Shown: positions 44,198 through 57,622 of the stretch, in pieces
Position numbering within the stretch: position 1 is the stretch's first letter
How the letters are laid out: every line of letters starts with the position of its first letter
Source: Kuschelorhynchus macadamiae
Taxonomy: Eukaryota; Arthropoda; Insecta; Coleoptera; Curculionidae
Direction of reading: 5' to 3'
Assembly: GCA_030620095.1 (NCBI GenBank)
Contig: JAUTXW010004695.1
Span: forward strand, 806,001 to 870,000
DNA length: 64,000 nt
Program-made: the position numbers and the translations under genes
Notes under the pieces: generated by a model
What the model saw: only the letters and a program-made list of their open reading frames with translations
Told to the model about the DNA's origin: nothing
Database searches by the model: none

Positions 44198-46515
44198 TTG
44201 CCAGAACTTAGTATACGACAAACTAGTAAAGACAAAAATAAAGAGGTTCATCGGAACTTTCGCAAAAGTATGTACGATTCAGCTAACTGGATATGTAGTT
44301 GTGATGTCTCTAACTCTTTTTACTGTTATGTTTGTTTGTTCTTTTCTAAGGACTCGTCGGACTCATTATGTTGCAAAACCGGTGTTAAAGACTTAAAACA
44401 CTTAAAAGAAAAAAATTAAAAAAACATGTGTTTTCTGCAGATCACATGAAATGTTCGGTGAACTATGCTACGGTCGGCAGTGTTGATATTCGCATTCAGC
44501 TAGACACAGCTTGTAGAAAACCCCTTAGCGATTTTAATGAAAATGTATCCAAAAATCGTTATATTTTTTTAGGAACGTATGTGTGTGCTTGATTAACTAT
44601 ATATCTAATACATTCCATTTTATATGAACTGTGAGAGTGTATTGAAACACTGTTAAAACGAAATAAAATAAGTCTATTGAACTAGAACAACAAAATTCAC
44701 ATCCGACTTCTTGCAAGTCCAAAAACAGAGTCCTCCTCTAATATTAATACAAATCTCAAGAAACATAAAGTTCCACCCCTGTGCCAAAATTCCTCGCTTT
44801 GATTGGTCCTATTCGTTGGCAAAAGGGGTTTTTTTTATCTTCGTAAACTTTTCCATGGTCAAAATAAAAACATTCATTACAGATAGTAAAATGGGAATTT
44901 GGAGAAAGCTTTACTAAGAAGGGTCGTTTCGGTATTTTCTTATCATAAACCCTAAATGCAATAAACAGTTTACTATCGGTGATGGTTCCTACTATCGAAC
45001 GTGCAACAACATATTTTAAAATCGTACAAAGAAGTGTTGTAAAAATAAAAATTAACGGATAGCATACAAGAACCTTAAAACTAAATTAGACAAATTGTTA
45101 CATTTCTCAATAGCAAGAGATAATTAGCCTAGATTAAAAAAGTAAATGTAAAATAAAATAAATATGTACCGTATGTTATGCAGTAACAATGAAAAGAAAA
45201 ACAAATATGTACAGTGTGATATGCGCAAATTTTAACTTTGGCAAACAAATGTGGGAGACATTCAGTCACCACAATTTAAACAAAATTATAGATTGTGTCA
45301 AATTTTGTGGGGCATTCGAGTTGGCACTACGTGGTCATGATGAAACGGCCTTGTCTGAAAATCCAGAGGTTTTTTGAAGGCTTATAAATTTTGTTGAGAA
45401 GTTGGATCCAATTTTTAAACAGTATATGTAGAATTCAACTGTCTTTAAAGGAACATCTAAATCCACTCAAGATGACCTACTTGACTCTATGCTGGCTGTG
45501 GATCAGGAACAAATTAAGCAAGCGATTCAGTCAGCTAAATATGTTGCTGTACAAGCAGACGAAACAACTGACAGTTCCACCAAAACCCAAATGGTTATTA
45601 TAATACGTTATACGTTGTCTGGCATTGTCCATGAACGATTTGTTAAATCTGTAAATCCTTTATGGACACAGCTTCACACCTTACAGACGTAATTCTTCAT
45701 CAAATTAATTGGGCAAAGTCACGATGGGGCGTTCACTATGAGTAGAAAGTTAGGAGGCGTACAAAAAAATCAAAGAGCATTATCCTGCCAATAATTGTAT
45801 ACATTGTTATGCCCACCAATTTAATTGAATATTACAGAAAGCAGCAGGGCAAGATAAAAATGTAAAAGTTTTCTTTGCAAATTTACACGGTTTCTCAACA
45901 TTCTTTAGTCGATCTCCAAAGCGCACAGCAGTTCTTGATGAGTTAGTTAAAGATCGCTTACCTAAAGCTGCTCCCACGAGGTAGTACTTCAATGTACGTT
46001 GTGTAGAAACTGTGTTTGTTTATCAGGCAGACATTTTATTATGTTTAGAAAAAATAATTGAAAAGGAAGAAGATGCCAACACAATTGACCAAGCCTTTGG
46101 TTTAAAAGGCTTTTTACCAAATGTAGATTTTTTATTTTGGTTGAACTTCTTTTATCTTATAATGCCCCATTGTGAAATATTTTTTAATGAACTTCAAAAA
46201 CGTGTTATCGATATTTTATCAGTAAAAAAATATATAGACTCCTTTAAACGTTCCATCCAAGCAGTTCGCGATAAAATTCTGAACGACCTATCTTCAGAAA
46301 TGCTTTCAATTTCATCTAATGCTAGCAAATGGCTACGTAAAAATGAAGAATGTAAACGTCGAGTGGCTTTCGGGGTCTGTGACATAAAAATTTCTGAAAT
46401 GCACCATCGCTTTAGTTTTAGTGATCAGTTAGTGATCAGCCAACTATTTTATAGCGATCAGTTTGAAATTTATAACAATAATTTTCCAGATAATATTTTA
46501 AATTTAGTTAAATAA
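44198..46515 (+). pseudogene. Decayed hAT transposase (relic 3)
   Basis: Pieces in order are a zinc-finger segment NFRKSMYDSANWICSCDVSN followed by FYCYVCLFF (44260-44345), KIIDCVKFCGAFELALRGHD (45280-45345), the first catalytic region VAVQADETTDSSTKTQMVII (45545-45605), a HGFSTFFSRSPKRTAVLDEL block (45885-45945), and a helical C-terminal part to the stop at 46513. Frameshifts and stops occur near 44420, 45376, 45660 and 45980, and about 700 bp of unrelated AT-rich DNA (44420-45180) interrupts it. The dimerisation motif is not seen. The best family match is the ZMYM1-like hAT group, a different lineage from hAT 2. Confidence 0.75.
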
Positions 46516-47704
46516 GACTTTCCTTGTATAAATTATACTTAAAACTAAAAACTGAACTGCAAGTTATTTATGATTGTGCTAATTTTCGTGTCAGTTCTGG
46601 AGCTATTTGAATGCTTCAACTTTACAACTATAAATAATAACGTGTAAAAGTGATTTCGTTTTCTGAAACCGTCAAAATATTAAATTACTTTGCCAATGAC
46701 AACTGTAGAAAGCTGGCGTTGTTTTTCGACCTTAAATAGAATAAAAATTTTTCTACACAACACCATGAGCCAAGTGCAATTTTAACGAACGTGTCGTTCA
46801 GCATTTTTCCCATTCTAAAGAATGAAGATTAGGCCTGAACTTCAAGAGAATTTAAAGCTCCTTTTAAATGTAAGATATTTATTTTTATTTTAAGTATGCC
46901 TATTTTTAAATTTGTTACTGACCTCCCAATATAATGGTTTGTTCAATTTTAGCAGTACAGTTTTAATTACAAACGACACGAACGTAATGAAAAGCGCCTG
47001 AAGGTACTATTTTTGTTTCCAATTAATCAATGTGGTTATACAATATAAACTATAACTAAAACTAAAGTAGCAATTCCAGCATTTACGTCGGCGTGCTAAA
47101 TAAACTATCCTACTCCAATATGGCTCCATCCGGCGCAGTATTGGAATACGTTTTCTGCACGTTTACCGCCTAAACTATTCCACCTGGTCACTGACGATAT
47201 TCTTTAAAAGTCAGGGAAATAATTTGCTTTTAAAGAACAATTAATAACACAGGGTAACAAAATGAAAACAAAAATTTGGTGCCGGAAATCTAACATCTGA
47301 TTCTAGATGTTTTTAATGTGCTGATTATAAAAACGCCACCAGATTTTTTCTATCAGCTTTAGTTTTTGAGATACAGGTTAAAGGTTAATTGATATTTTTT
47401 TCTGATAAAACACAACAAATAAGGAGATAAATATGTACTTAATCGTCAAAATAGAAATTTCCCAGAATCTAATTAACCAAATGGATACCTGGAATTGTCC
47501 CTGACCCAATGTTCCTATACTAGGAACTACTCAATACACTGCTCTTAATTACTTTTATACCTGTAATTGCCTATGACCCGATCCTTCTATACCTGCTTGG
47601 CTGTACTCGATTTAGTATATTACTGAGTTTTCCCAAGTAAAGTTGTGCTATCATTTTGTCTAAATTTTGGTCGTTTTGTAGTATCAAGACACTAAACTGA
47701 AACA
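46516..47704. other. Non-coding stretch
   Basis: AT-rich; no gene, repeat pair or tail recognised over 1.2 kb. Confidence 0.4.
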
Positions 47705-49326
47705 ATGGCATCCACAAGCAGACGTACCTGTGTAAATCATCCCGATGTTTTTTGTTATGTGTGTGGTGAATACACTTTGAAAGAGAGCAGAAAAACGATT
47801 TCTGACTTTGTGAAAAGAGTTCATTTATCTTGCCTATTTTGGCGTTGAACATTTGCGACAGTGGAAAACTGGAAAGAGGAAGTGCCTAAAGTTTGGTGTA
47901 CCAATGGTTTGGAGAGAACCGCGAAACCATCATGATGACTGCTATTTTTGTCTCGTTAATATTAAAGGCATATATAGAAACAATAGACACAAATGGACAT
48001 ATCCTGATCTAGATTCTGCAAGAAGGCCTGTAGCGCATTTGGAAGAAATAACCGTTCCATCATTCAGCAGTCTACCCGAACTGACAGAAGATGATACAGA
48101 AACATCAACGTCTGACGAAGTTCAAAGAATTCAATCACAAAACGACAGCGAATTTGAAGCAGATTTAGCAACTCCGCAGTGTTTCAATCAAGAAGAACTA
48201 AACGATCTTATAATAGACCTGAATCTCTCAAAGGAATTTGCTGGATTACTTGCATCCAGATTAAAAGAAAAAAATCTACTTTGTCCAGGTACTAATATAC
48301 ATTTTACATAAGGATCTGCTGCCTTTTTTTCAGGAAAATGACTTGGTATTCTGTAATAATATAAAAGGGCTCTTAGAAAAAATGGGTTTGCCTGAATACA
48401 CTCCAGATGATTGGCGCCTTTTTATTGACAGTTTAAAATGTGTTCTTTTACATAACGGTAACAAATATGGCTCAATTCCTATTGGTCATTCTACTACCAT
48501 GAAGGAAGAATATGAAACAATTGCATTAGTTTTGAGAAAAATTAAATACAAAGAACATCAGTGGGTAATTTGTGTTGATTTAAAAAAGGTTAACTTCCTC
48601 CTTGGACAGCAGAGTGGTTATACAAAATATCCTTGTTTTTTGTGCTTTTGGGAAAGCAGAGCTAAAAATGAGCACTGGGTTAACAAAAATTGGCCTTCAA
48701 GAGATGTGATGATTCAAGGAAAACAAAACGTGATCAACGAACCTTTGGTTTCAAGAGAAAAATCTAAAATTCCGCCCTTGCATATCAAGCTAGGCCTAAT
48801 GAAGCAATTTGTGAAGGCTTTAAATCGAGATGGAAATTGTTTTTGGTATTTGTCACGTAAATTTCCTGGCATTAGCATGGAAAAACTAAAAGCTGGTATA
48901 TTTGATGGTCCTCAAATAAGGCAACTTGTTAAAGATCCACAATTTACCACATCAATGAACGAGATTGAATCTAACGCTTGGTGATCATTTATTCAAGTAG
49001 TACAAAATTTTCTTGCCAATCATAAAGCAGAGAATTACGTAGAATTAGTGAAAACTATGCTTTCAAATTTTAATATTCTCGGCTGTAACATGAGTACAAA
49101 AGGTCACTACCTCCACAGCCACCTAGATCGTTTTCCAGAAAACTTAGGTGATTGTAGTGAAGAATAGGGAGAAAGATTCCATCAGGTTATTAAAACTGTG
49201 GAAGATCGTTATCAAGAACGATGGGATATCCACATGATGGCGGACTACTGCTGGAGCCTTCAGCGAGACTGCCCTAGTAAACTCCATTCTAGAAAGTCAT
49301 ATAAAAGAAAATTTGTATGTGATTAG
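47705..49326 (+). pseudogene. Decayed copy of an unnamed multi-copy metazoan protein family
   Basis: The start is the ATG at 47705 with a Cys/His-rich opening (CVNHPDVFCYVCGEYT), then KTGKRKCLKFGVPMVWREP, a DCYFCL motif, an acidic Ser/Thr-rich linker, and a long conserved region (LVFCNNIKGLLEKMGLPEY; LLHNGNKYGSIPIGHST; VICVDLKKVNFLLGQQSGYT; CFLCFWESRAKNEHWV; PLHIKLGLMKQFVKAL; GIFDGPQIRQL; HLDRFPENLGD; ERFHQVIKTVEDRY; RDCPSKLHSRKSYKRKF). I recall this as a family with many near-identical uncharacterised copies in insects and cnidarians; its function is unknown to me. Damage: a frame change and probable small deletion near 47830-47855, a one-base shift near 48290-48302, and CpG-type or C-to-T nonsense codons at 48982-48984 and about 49166. 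Confidence 0.7.
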
Positions 49327-50331
49327 TGACTAATGTAATTATGTAAATTAAGTTTTTTCAATAAATACTTAAATCCATGTGTCTTTGTTTTTTTAACCGG
49401 CAATAGTAATATTATATATTATAACAGTCATAACGTAAAATATATACACAATTTTTTTTTAAACTAGATCTGATAGACAAAATCTGAGAACTTTTTTACA
49501 TTCTGCATCCAAAAATTACCCAAGAACAGTTAAAAAATCGCAGGCACCAAAATGTGTGTTGGCCTGTGTAATATAGCTTATATCACAGACATAGGCCCTA
49601 AAGTTTGTAAGAGACAAACTTTAATATTGTTAATATTATTACATATTAATATTAACGCTAGAATAAAAAAATGTGGCTATGAGCAACAATTAAGTATTAC
49701 TGCAATCAAATTCAAAATTGTGCCGAACAAAAACTATAAAATGACTGTCAGCGGTACCGGCACCGCACGAACATTATACCGAGAAAAACTGTTCATAACA
49801 ATATTCTGAAACGCGAAACCGCTTTACGTCATAAAGGGACCTAAACCGCATCTTAGCCGCGACTAAGTAAAAATCCTTTCAAGTTGGTACCGCGCACGGT
49901 ACCGCAAGACACAAAAAGAATCACCGGAGCCTATCTTTTCTTCATCCTTCATAATTTGCTGGGACATGGCAAAAACTGCCGATCTGTTGTTGATATTATT
50001 ACGTCGGCGGAGATTGGATGTTGTTTGGTTTTGCCATATATAATACATTTATATACAGTACGGCTGCGTTTACACTGGTTAATTAGTTTCCAGTAACTTT
50101 TCAAGGTTATTGTCTACGGCAATATTTACCACATGCCACATGGGAGTCCCTCATTCCGAGCAGTGCATTAACACCTAACCGAAGTGTATCGCATAATAAA
50201 TTATTTGGTAATGTTCTTTTTTTTTTAAATGGATTAAAAATATAACAATCGTATCACGTTATAGCCATAGTTTTCTTCAGCTATAATTATGATTATCTTT
50301 TGCTTGTCACCGTCAAATTAATAACATATTT

Positions 50332-50337
<6 letters not shown>
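49327..50337. other. Non-coding stretch with GGTACCG palindromes
   Basis: No gene is recognised. GCGGTACCGGCACCGC near 49752 and GGTACCGCGCACGGTACC near 49886 are palindromic; their meaning is unclear. Confidence 0.4.

Positions 50338-50391
<54 letters not shown>
50338..50391. repeat. (TA)n, about 55 bp
   Basis: A pure TA tract. Confidence 0.95.
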
Positions 50392-50394
<3 letters not shown>

Positions 50395-50978
50395 AAACCT
50401 GACAAATAATTGCTTCCGACTAAAAATAACATGGTAGTGTTGCTTATTAAATTATTATAAAATCATAAAGTATTACAAAAACTAATATCCAAGTCAATAA
50501 ACACATATATTTTTTCGCACTGGAAATGCAGCAGTCCTAAACAGATATTCATATGCATTCATACTATACATGGTATATAGACAATTTTTTATCTCAAAAA
50601 TTCTTAATACTTGAAGCAATGGGTACAACATTAATATTATTTAAATTAAATTGCTAAAATTAGACAAGGTAATCAATTTAAGCGGACAACTTCGGAAACA
50701 TTCGTATCGCCAAGGATTCTGACATGCTGGTACGTTATAACCTATAAAATCAATCGCACAGTGGTTTGAAATATATTGGTTGGTGAATAGTTTTTTGTTT
50801 TTGTCGCACAAAAAACAAAAAGTGTTTTTGGTTTCTAACTTGCGCCAGATAAACGAAAAGTTAGTTAACTGTCAATTATTTTGTACCAATATTTTTGCTA
50901 GACTAATTAAAAAATTCATAGTGAATTCAAGAAGTAGAACTGTTACGTATTAGAACCGAAACAAAAATTGGATGTATT

Positions 50979-50980
<2 letters not shown>
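50392..50980. other. Non-coding stretch
   Basis: No gene or repeat is recognised. Confidence 0.4.

Positions 50981-51039
<59 letters not shown>
50981..51039. repeat. (TA)n at the left end of mariner-like element 3
   Basis: A TA tract running directly into GGGTGTCCCG, the terminus of element 3. Confidence 0.93.
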
Positions 51040-51043
<4 letters not shown>

Positions 51044-51474
51044 GTCCCGAATTGCAGTGTCCAAACTTTAACAGCGCATTCTGCATTCAAACTAAGCCCT
51101 AATTTTCTATATAAACATATATGCTTCGTTTTCGAAATACAGGGTGTTAAAGTTTTAAGAAAATAATTGTTTTTTAGTCATAACTTTTTTATTACTTGAG
51201 ATATTGTTATTAAATTTGGTAAACACCCTTGGAGTAACAAGGATTTTTTTATTATTACGGGATTTTTTATTGAATATTCTTGAAGAAAAAATGGTACTCT
51301 ACTGCTTTTTCTGAAAACAAAAATCATTCCTAAAATCCCCACTCAGTTTGGAGCAAATTTGATCCCTTGTCTTTTTTTCGTGCGGTGTAAGGATTTCGAG
51401 TAAAAAACTAAAAACCATTTTTATGTATGGCATAGTTAAAATTATTGTTAATTTCAGTAGCAAAACCTTTAAGA

Positions 51475-51740
51475 TGGGATTGTAACAGCAAGTTTTTAAA
51501 ATTATTTGGTTTCCGATATTTATTTCATGCATTCCGGGTAAGTTCATAATTTCTGAACAACGTATGTAGGGTTTCTAAAATAAAAGTTTGTCTGACAACT
51601 AAGGAGAGATGACGTCATCGACCCGTTGTAATGGAGATTTGCATTATGTTTGGGTTATCAGGGTGACATCGCAGAAGTTAGCAGGCAACCTATTAAAATC
51701 TAATGTCCTTGGTACTTACCATCATTCCTTCATTGTCGAC
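51475..51740. repeat. Insertion in the left TIR only (element 3)
   Basis: The two arms align up to 51474 and again from 51741; this ~265 bp lies only in the left arm. It has no coding content. The class of the insert is unknown. Confidence 0.6.
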
Positions 51741-52033
51741 TCTTGGTATGCCATGATTGCATTTTTGTGATAATTGAACAATTGCTAGGTTCGTCTTTAA
51801 AGTATGACAGATGAATTTATAATTCTAAAATCGTCGATTCATTTTGTAAAACGGTAATTAGAATTAATTCAATTTTGAAGATGATACTTCATTTTACAGA
51901 AACTACTCTTTATTAACTAAGTTCGTAATTAATTTTACAAAAACTAGAATTCATAACTTTTATTAACTTAGATCGTGAAAAAAATTTATAGAGCACTTTA
52001 AATATCATTAAGGATTAATGTGGGCCTTAAAAT

Positions 52034-53089
52034 TCACAATAATTGCTCAAAATGAACTCCTCTAACTTCGACACATTTTCGGCATCTGCTCTTAACTGTG
52101 TCAGTGGCATGGCGTATAAAATTCGTATTGGCTCGCAAAGTTTCACAGGCTTGCTCTATCCTTAGAATCAGTTCTTCTCTTGTATGAACTGGTCTGGAAT
52201 AAACTAAATTTTTCAAATAACCCCACACAAAGAAGTCGACAGGTGTGAGGTCAGGGGAACGTGGTGACCAGGCTGTAGCTCCTAATCGTCCAATCCACCG
52301 TTCTGGATAATTATTATTTAACCACTCGCGATTTACAAGTGCAAAATGCGCGGGAGCCCCGTCCATTAGAATCCAGAATTCGTTTCTAAGATTTAGAGGA
52401 ATATTTTCTAGATATTGAAATAACTCATTTTGTAGAAAATCATTAAATAACTGTCCATCTAGGCGTGGTGGTAGAATATGGGGCCCGCAAAAAATTTCAT
52501 TTATTACACCACACCAAACATTAGCAGAAAATTCTTACTGAAATGCTCTAGTTCGTACAACACGTGGATTGTCATGGCTCCAGATTCGTAAATTATGGAA
52601 ATTTACTGAGCCGCTTCGGGTAAATGTGGCTTCATCAGTCCATAACATTTTTTTTGAGAAGTTCTCGAAGAAGTGCAAAAACTGACACGTTTTTCGGCAT
52701 CACTAGGTTGTAAGTTTTGAACTGGCTGCATGCGAAATGGCTTCCTGTGATCTTTCCTCAAAACGCGATGAACCTTATTTTTAGGAACAAAAACTGCGTT
52801 GCCTTGTAAATTATGAGCTGCTCTTCGTAGGCTTAATGTCCTATCGTTGTCAAACTTATTTAAAATTACGTTTCGATATTGTTCATTTCTCCTACCTTCG
52901 TTTCTCGGATTCTTTTTGAGTCCAAAATTCCTAAACATTAAATGCGTTTTAATGAAAACTTGTTTGCAAGGTTAATCTTCTATTTGAAAATCTTCGCTGG
53001 TATTCCCGTACTGCTGCATTTGCATTTCCATTACAGAAACCATAAACGAAATTAATATCAGCATACTCAAAGTTACTGAATAACACCAT
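52034..53089 (-). pseudogene. Broken mariner-like DDD transposase (element 3)
   Basis: The start is the ATG at 53087-53089 (MVLFSNFEYADINFVYGF), then the GNANAAVREYQRRF helix-turn-helix segment, LRRAAHNLQG, and the catalytic domain: MLWTDEATF, ILMDGAPAHF and SPDLTPVD, with 41 residues between the second and third Asp, plus WCGVI and FFVWGYLKNLVY. It ends GVHFEQLL at 52034. Lesions are a frameshift with stops near 52950, another near 52670, and a stop near 52540. The triad residues survive. It is related to but clearly distinct from elements 1, 2 and 4, which have 40-residue spacing where readable. Confidence 0.83.
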
Positions 53090-53692
53090 TTTGAAATCAC
53101 TAGTTAGACTGATAATTACCTTTTTGTATAAACTGTAATGTACCTGACATTTATTTACTCTAAAAACTCAAATGTCACACTTTAAAGACGAAACTAGCAA
53201 TTGTTCAATTGTCACAAAAATGCAATCATGGCATACCAAGATGTTAAAGGTTTTGCCACTGAAATAATTAACAATAATGGAAATTTTAACTACGCCATAC
53301 ATAAAAATAGTTTTTAGTTTTTAACTCGAAATCCTTGCATCGCACGAAAAAAAGGCAAGAGATCAAATTTGCTCCAAACTGAGTGGGGATTTTACGAATG
53401 ATTTTTGTTTTCACAAAAAGCAATAGCGTGCCATTTTTTCTTCAAGAATATTCAATAAAAAATCCTGTACGGACGCCACTGATAAAGAATTAAAAATTCA
53501 AATCAAAAATGCCTTTTGTTACTCAAATGCTGTTTACCAAATTTAATAACAATATCTCAAGTACTAAAAAAGTTATGACTAAATAACAATTTTTTTCTTA
53601 AAATTTAACACCCCATATTTCGAAAACGAAGCATTTGCCGATATATGTTTATATAGAAAATTAGGGCTTATTTTGAATGCAGAATGCGCTGT

Positions 53693-54546
<854 letters not shown>

Positions 54547-55151
54547 TACTACCCAGGGCGCCATTTGTTAACGGCTAGAGATAAAAATATGGAATTTAGT
54601 GTGTTGTTGGGTTGAATATTGTGAACATTTGTAACATAAAAACAATTGAATGTCGTTTCCGGTTTCTCCGGAAACGACCGCGACTTCGTTATTTTAAATG
54701 GAACACCCTGTATATTTTATGTTTTTTGAAATCTCTTAACAATTCTAAACAACTTTTGTATAACATAACCTATGTCTGAAATGTATAGTTTTCCAAATAA
54801 AGCCACTTTAAAATGTGCCATAATTCCCACTTAATTGTATTTTATGAATAAACGGAGTAGACCAGAACAAAAACATCATGGTTATTAAATTTTTTTCTTT
54901 ATTCAAGCCTTCATACAACAAAATGGCAAAAAACGAAAATGTTCCGAGTTTTAAAAAAAATGTGATTTTCGCATTCCGATTTTTCAAGTTTGATCAGACC
55001 CTGTACCATAATAGGTCAACCGACTGTTTTTCGCTTTGCTTCGACAGACAGCCTCAATTGAGAAAACATGTTTTTGGCATCAAGGGATCCTCAAACATAA
55101 AGACCTGAAAAAAAACTTGGAGGATGATTTTTTCACGATTACAATACCCTT
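54547..55151. other. Non-coding stretch
   Basis: AATGGAACACCCTGTATATT at 54699 resembles a mariner-type end. The part near 55035-55115 (AATTGAGAAAACATGTTTTT) is repeated at 59115-59210. Confidence 0.45.
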
Positions 55152-56116
55152 TTACGAGGTAGACATAGACATAGACACAGATGGGGAGCTCGACAAGGGC
55201 AGCCCTTAGGCTCACTGGTGTCCATTGTGCTATCCCCTCAAGTAGGCGTGTCAGGCCAAGGCCACGTTGCATAAGCTCGGGTTCCACCCAAGCAATCGAC
55301 AGACTAGATGCTCGCTAGTTTCATCTACCTCAGCTGCACAAAACCTGCAGTATGGATCGTTGTCGAGTCCAATCTTATGCAGGTAATATTTCACCTGCGA
55401 TTGTCCAGTTGGCATCTGTTTAGATTTAGAAGTCTTTTAGACTCAGAACGGCTATAAGGGCCTGATATGAAGACCTTAGACTGTCTGAGTCCTTCTAGCT
55501 CGTGCCATTCACCACGGAATTCCTCGACAGTGCCATTTTCAATCCTAGCCTTGACAGCTGCAGGAGCAATTCCAAGAGCAGGTTCCGGCCCAGTGAAAGC
55601 AGTGTTTACTACCTTCCCGAGTCAGCCGATTCGCCCCTTCATTACCCCCAATGCCCTGATGGCCAGGCACCCAAATGAGCCTAACGCTATTGAACTCACA
55701 CAGCCTTTCTAGGGCTCCCCTGCATTCAAGTGTTAGCAGCGAATTGACCCTGTTGGAGGACAGAGCTTTAATCGTGTCTTGACTATCACAGCATATATAG
55801 ATATGCTTGTCGTGATATCCTCTGGAAAGGTTTTCCTGTACGCAGCCCAAGATTGTAATCTCAGCGTGATATACAGTCGCATACTGTCCAAGAGCAAGAC
55901 TAATTCTTGCCCTGGGACTCTCCCCATAGATTCCCGCCCCAGATCCCTCCTTCATTAAAGAGCCGTCTGTAAACCAGACAAGGCCCTCCGGTTGGAAGAA
56001 GGATGGGGAGGAATCCCTCCATTGTTCTCTCTCAGGAACAACTAAACAAAAGGTTTTAGAGGCAATTGGGACCGGTATAATGGCATCTCTCCTGACCAGG
56101 AGACTATTACGAGGTA
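55152..56116 (-). mobile_element. Non-LTR retrotransposon, 5' truncated, with 10 bp duplication
   Basis: TTACGAGGTA occurs at 55152-55161 and 56107-56116, flanking a minus-strand fragment that ends in a TCTATG-type simple repeat. The body encodes the RNase H domain and a C-terminal Cys/His motif of a Jockey/I/R1-group LINE. A 5'-truncated body, a simple 3' tail and a long target duplication together mark target-primed reverse transcription. Confidence 0.82.
55170..56106 (-). pseudogene. Non-LTR element C-terminus: RNase H and zinc-like motif
   Basis: RNase H cleaves RNA in RNA/DNA hybrids. The frame opens at the truncation point (about 56106) and reads WFTDGSLMKEGSGAGIYG, with the first Asp in TDGS, then VYHAEITIL with Glu, CCDSQDTIKAL with Asp, and WVPGHQGIGGNEGANRL, where the expected last Asp (GNExAD) is Asn. 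After 55545 the homology continues in other frames, down to a DPYCRFC..E..EHLVC motif typical of I/Jockey-like C-termini. The continuation is broken by frame changes. Confidence 0.82.
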
Positions 56117-57166
56117 AGTAAAAAGGTATTTATAATTTTTTCTGCAGTTCTCGTAGTTTTTTGAGGTTATGTTATGTAGCCAAGGATGTCTTCTTCCAGA
56201 CGCATTTTAAATTATAAATAAAAAAAGAATAATTTTTTTCTCGAGTTATGGCAAAATTGTATTTGTCCGAGCGCTTGCTAACAAATTAGAGAATTTTTCT
56301 CTTGGTCAGAAGAGAGGGAACAGGACAATCAATGATGACTTTAAAATAAATTATCTCGAAAAATATTACATTTCCTTACAAAATCATTATAAACTTTTTT
56401 GTAGGTATTCTAGTGTCCCACATTTTTTAGTAAAACAATTTTGTTCTACCTGCAATATTTTGAAAGATATTGGACAAAACCCGCTTTTTTTACCATTTTT
56501 GTTTGTGAACCAGACGGCCTACATGTCATGTAAGCTCTCACTCTTTTTAGTTCCTAAAGAAGTAACTTTTACAAGAAAAAAATTAACGCACATTAGTATT
56601 TTGCACGTCTCCAACCCCCCGATTATACTTCATCTGTATATTCGGATGAAAACCAACATGTCACAACTAGTCATATTTCCTAACAGGTAATAATTCTCTT
56701 AATATACCTTTCCGCGTAACAAACAAAACATAAACGTAAACTTCTTAAAGCAAAAGCAGTAAAATATTTGAAATGGGCTCTGTTCAACCATCCGCACTGC
56801 GAAGGGTGCGAGAGTGCGACATTTAAAGAGAAGAACGGATGTTTACTTCATTTGGCGATCAACCCTAAACAAGGAACGATAGAGGGTTGCTTTAAAACAC
56901 AGCGGCGTGGGGTTATCAATTTCTGAAAGGATATTTCGGACTTAATAGACGGCAATGTCACTCACTCAACAATCAAAAGAGCTATACATGACACTGAGAG
57001 AACAAAATGTCGCAGTGCATCTTTTTCCGGAAAAATTTAGAAAACCGAGTGTCTATGTAATTTACTTAACAAACAGGACGAGCGTTAGTGTGTTAGTATT
57101 ACAAAATCCATCTTTTCCCATATAAATTGGCTAGTGCTTCAGCAAATCTACACTGCTTGCTAGTAA
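56117..57166. other. Non-coding stretch
   Basis: No gene is recognised in about 1 kb. The region is downstream, in the minus-strand sense, of the BEL/Pao integrase remnant and could contain its eroded 3' end. Confidence 0.4.
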
Positions 57167-57622
57167 TCATAGTTTGAATTTTTCTACATATTTTGACATA
57201 TCCAGATCACATATATGTGTCACAGGTTTAGAATTCACCACATATTCCGTTTTAGCTAACAGAGTCTGCAAAACTTCTTCTTTGGGATTAAATGTTTTTA
57301 AAGTAGTTCGCAAAGCAGCTTTTATAGATCGCAATATGCGTTCCCATATGCCTCCCATATGAGGTGCATCAGTGGGATTGCAGTTCCAAGAAATACCCTT
57401 AACTGATAATTCATCAGCAATGCATGAGTAATCGATACCATTTATCAGCTCTTCGTAGTTCTCACTCGGCTCCAGCTAAGTTAGTACCATTGTCAGTAAA
57501 AATTTGAATTGGTTGGACGTCTTGCCATAAATCGTGGGATCGCCATTATGATTAACTCCTCGTACCATTAGCAAGTGAATAATACTCCATATCTTTTCTC
57601 AATTCTTCGACCAATAGATAAA
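57167..57622 (-). pseudogene. BEL/Pao integrase core remnant
   Basis: The minus strand reads GRRIEKRYGVLFTC, FTDNGTNLAGAE with the second catalytic Asp, a SVKGISWNCNPTDAPHMGGI segment, and WERILRSIKAALRTTLK carrying the Glu, the characteristic BEL/Pao arrangement. Stops follow LFTC and GAE. It ends VNSKPVTHICD near 57200. Its N-terminal half lies at 58378-58760, separated by a non-LTR fragment. Confidence 0.83.

Larger units (their letters stand above)
51040..53692 (-). mobile_element. Mariner-like transposon 3 with long TIRs
   Basis: The left arm (51040-51812) and right arm (about 53170-53692) are inverted repeats. The left arm contains about 265 bp (51475-51740) absent from the right. The right arm stops at GCGCTGTTA, where about 850 bp of (TA)n starts, so its outermost ~30 bp are missing or replaced. 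A second mariner-type word TACAGGGTGTTAAAG lies inside the left arm at 51130. It carries a broken transposase gene on the minus strand. Confidence 0.85.
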
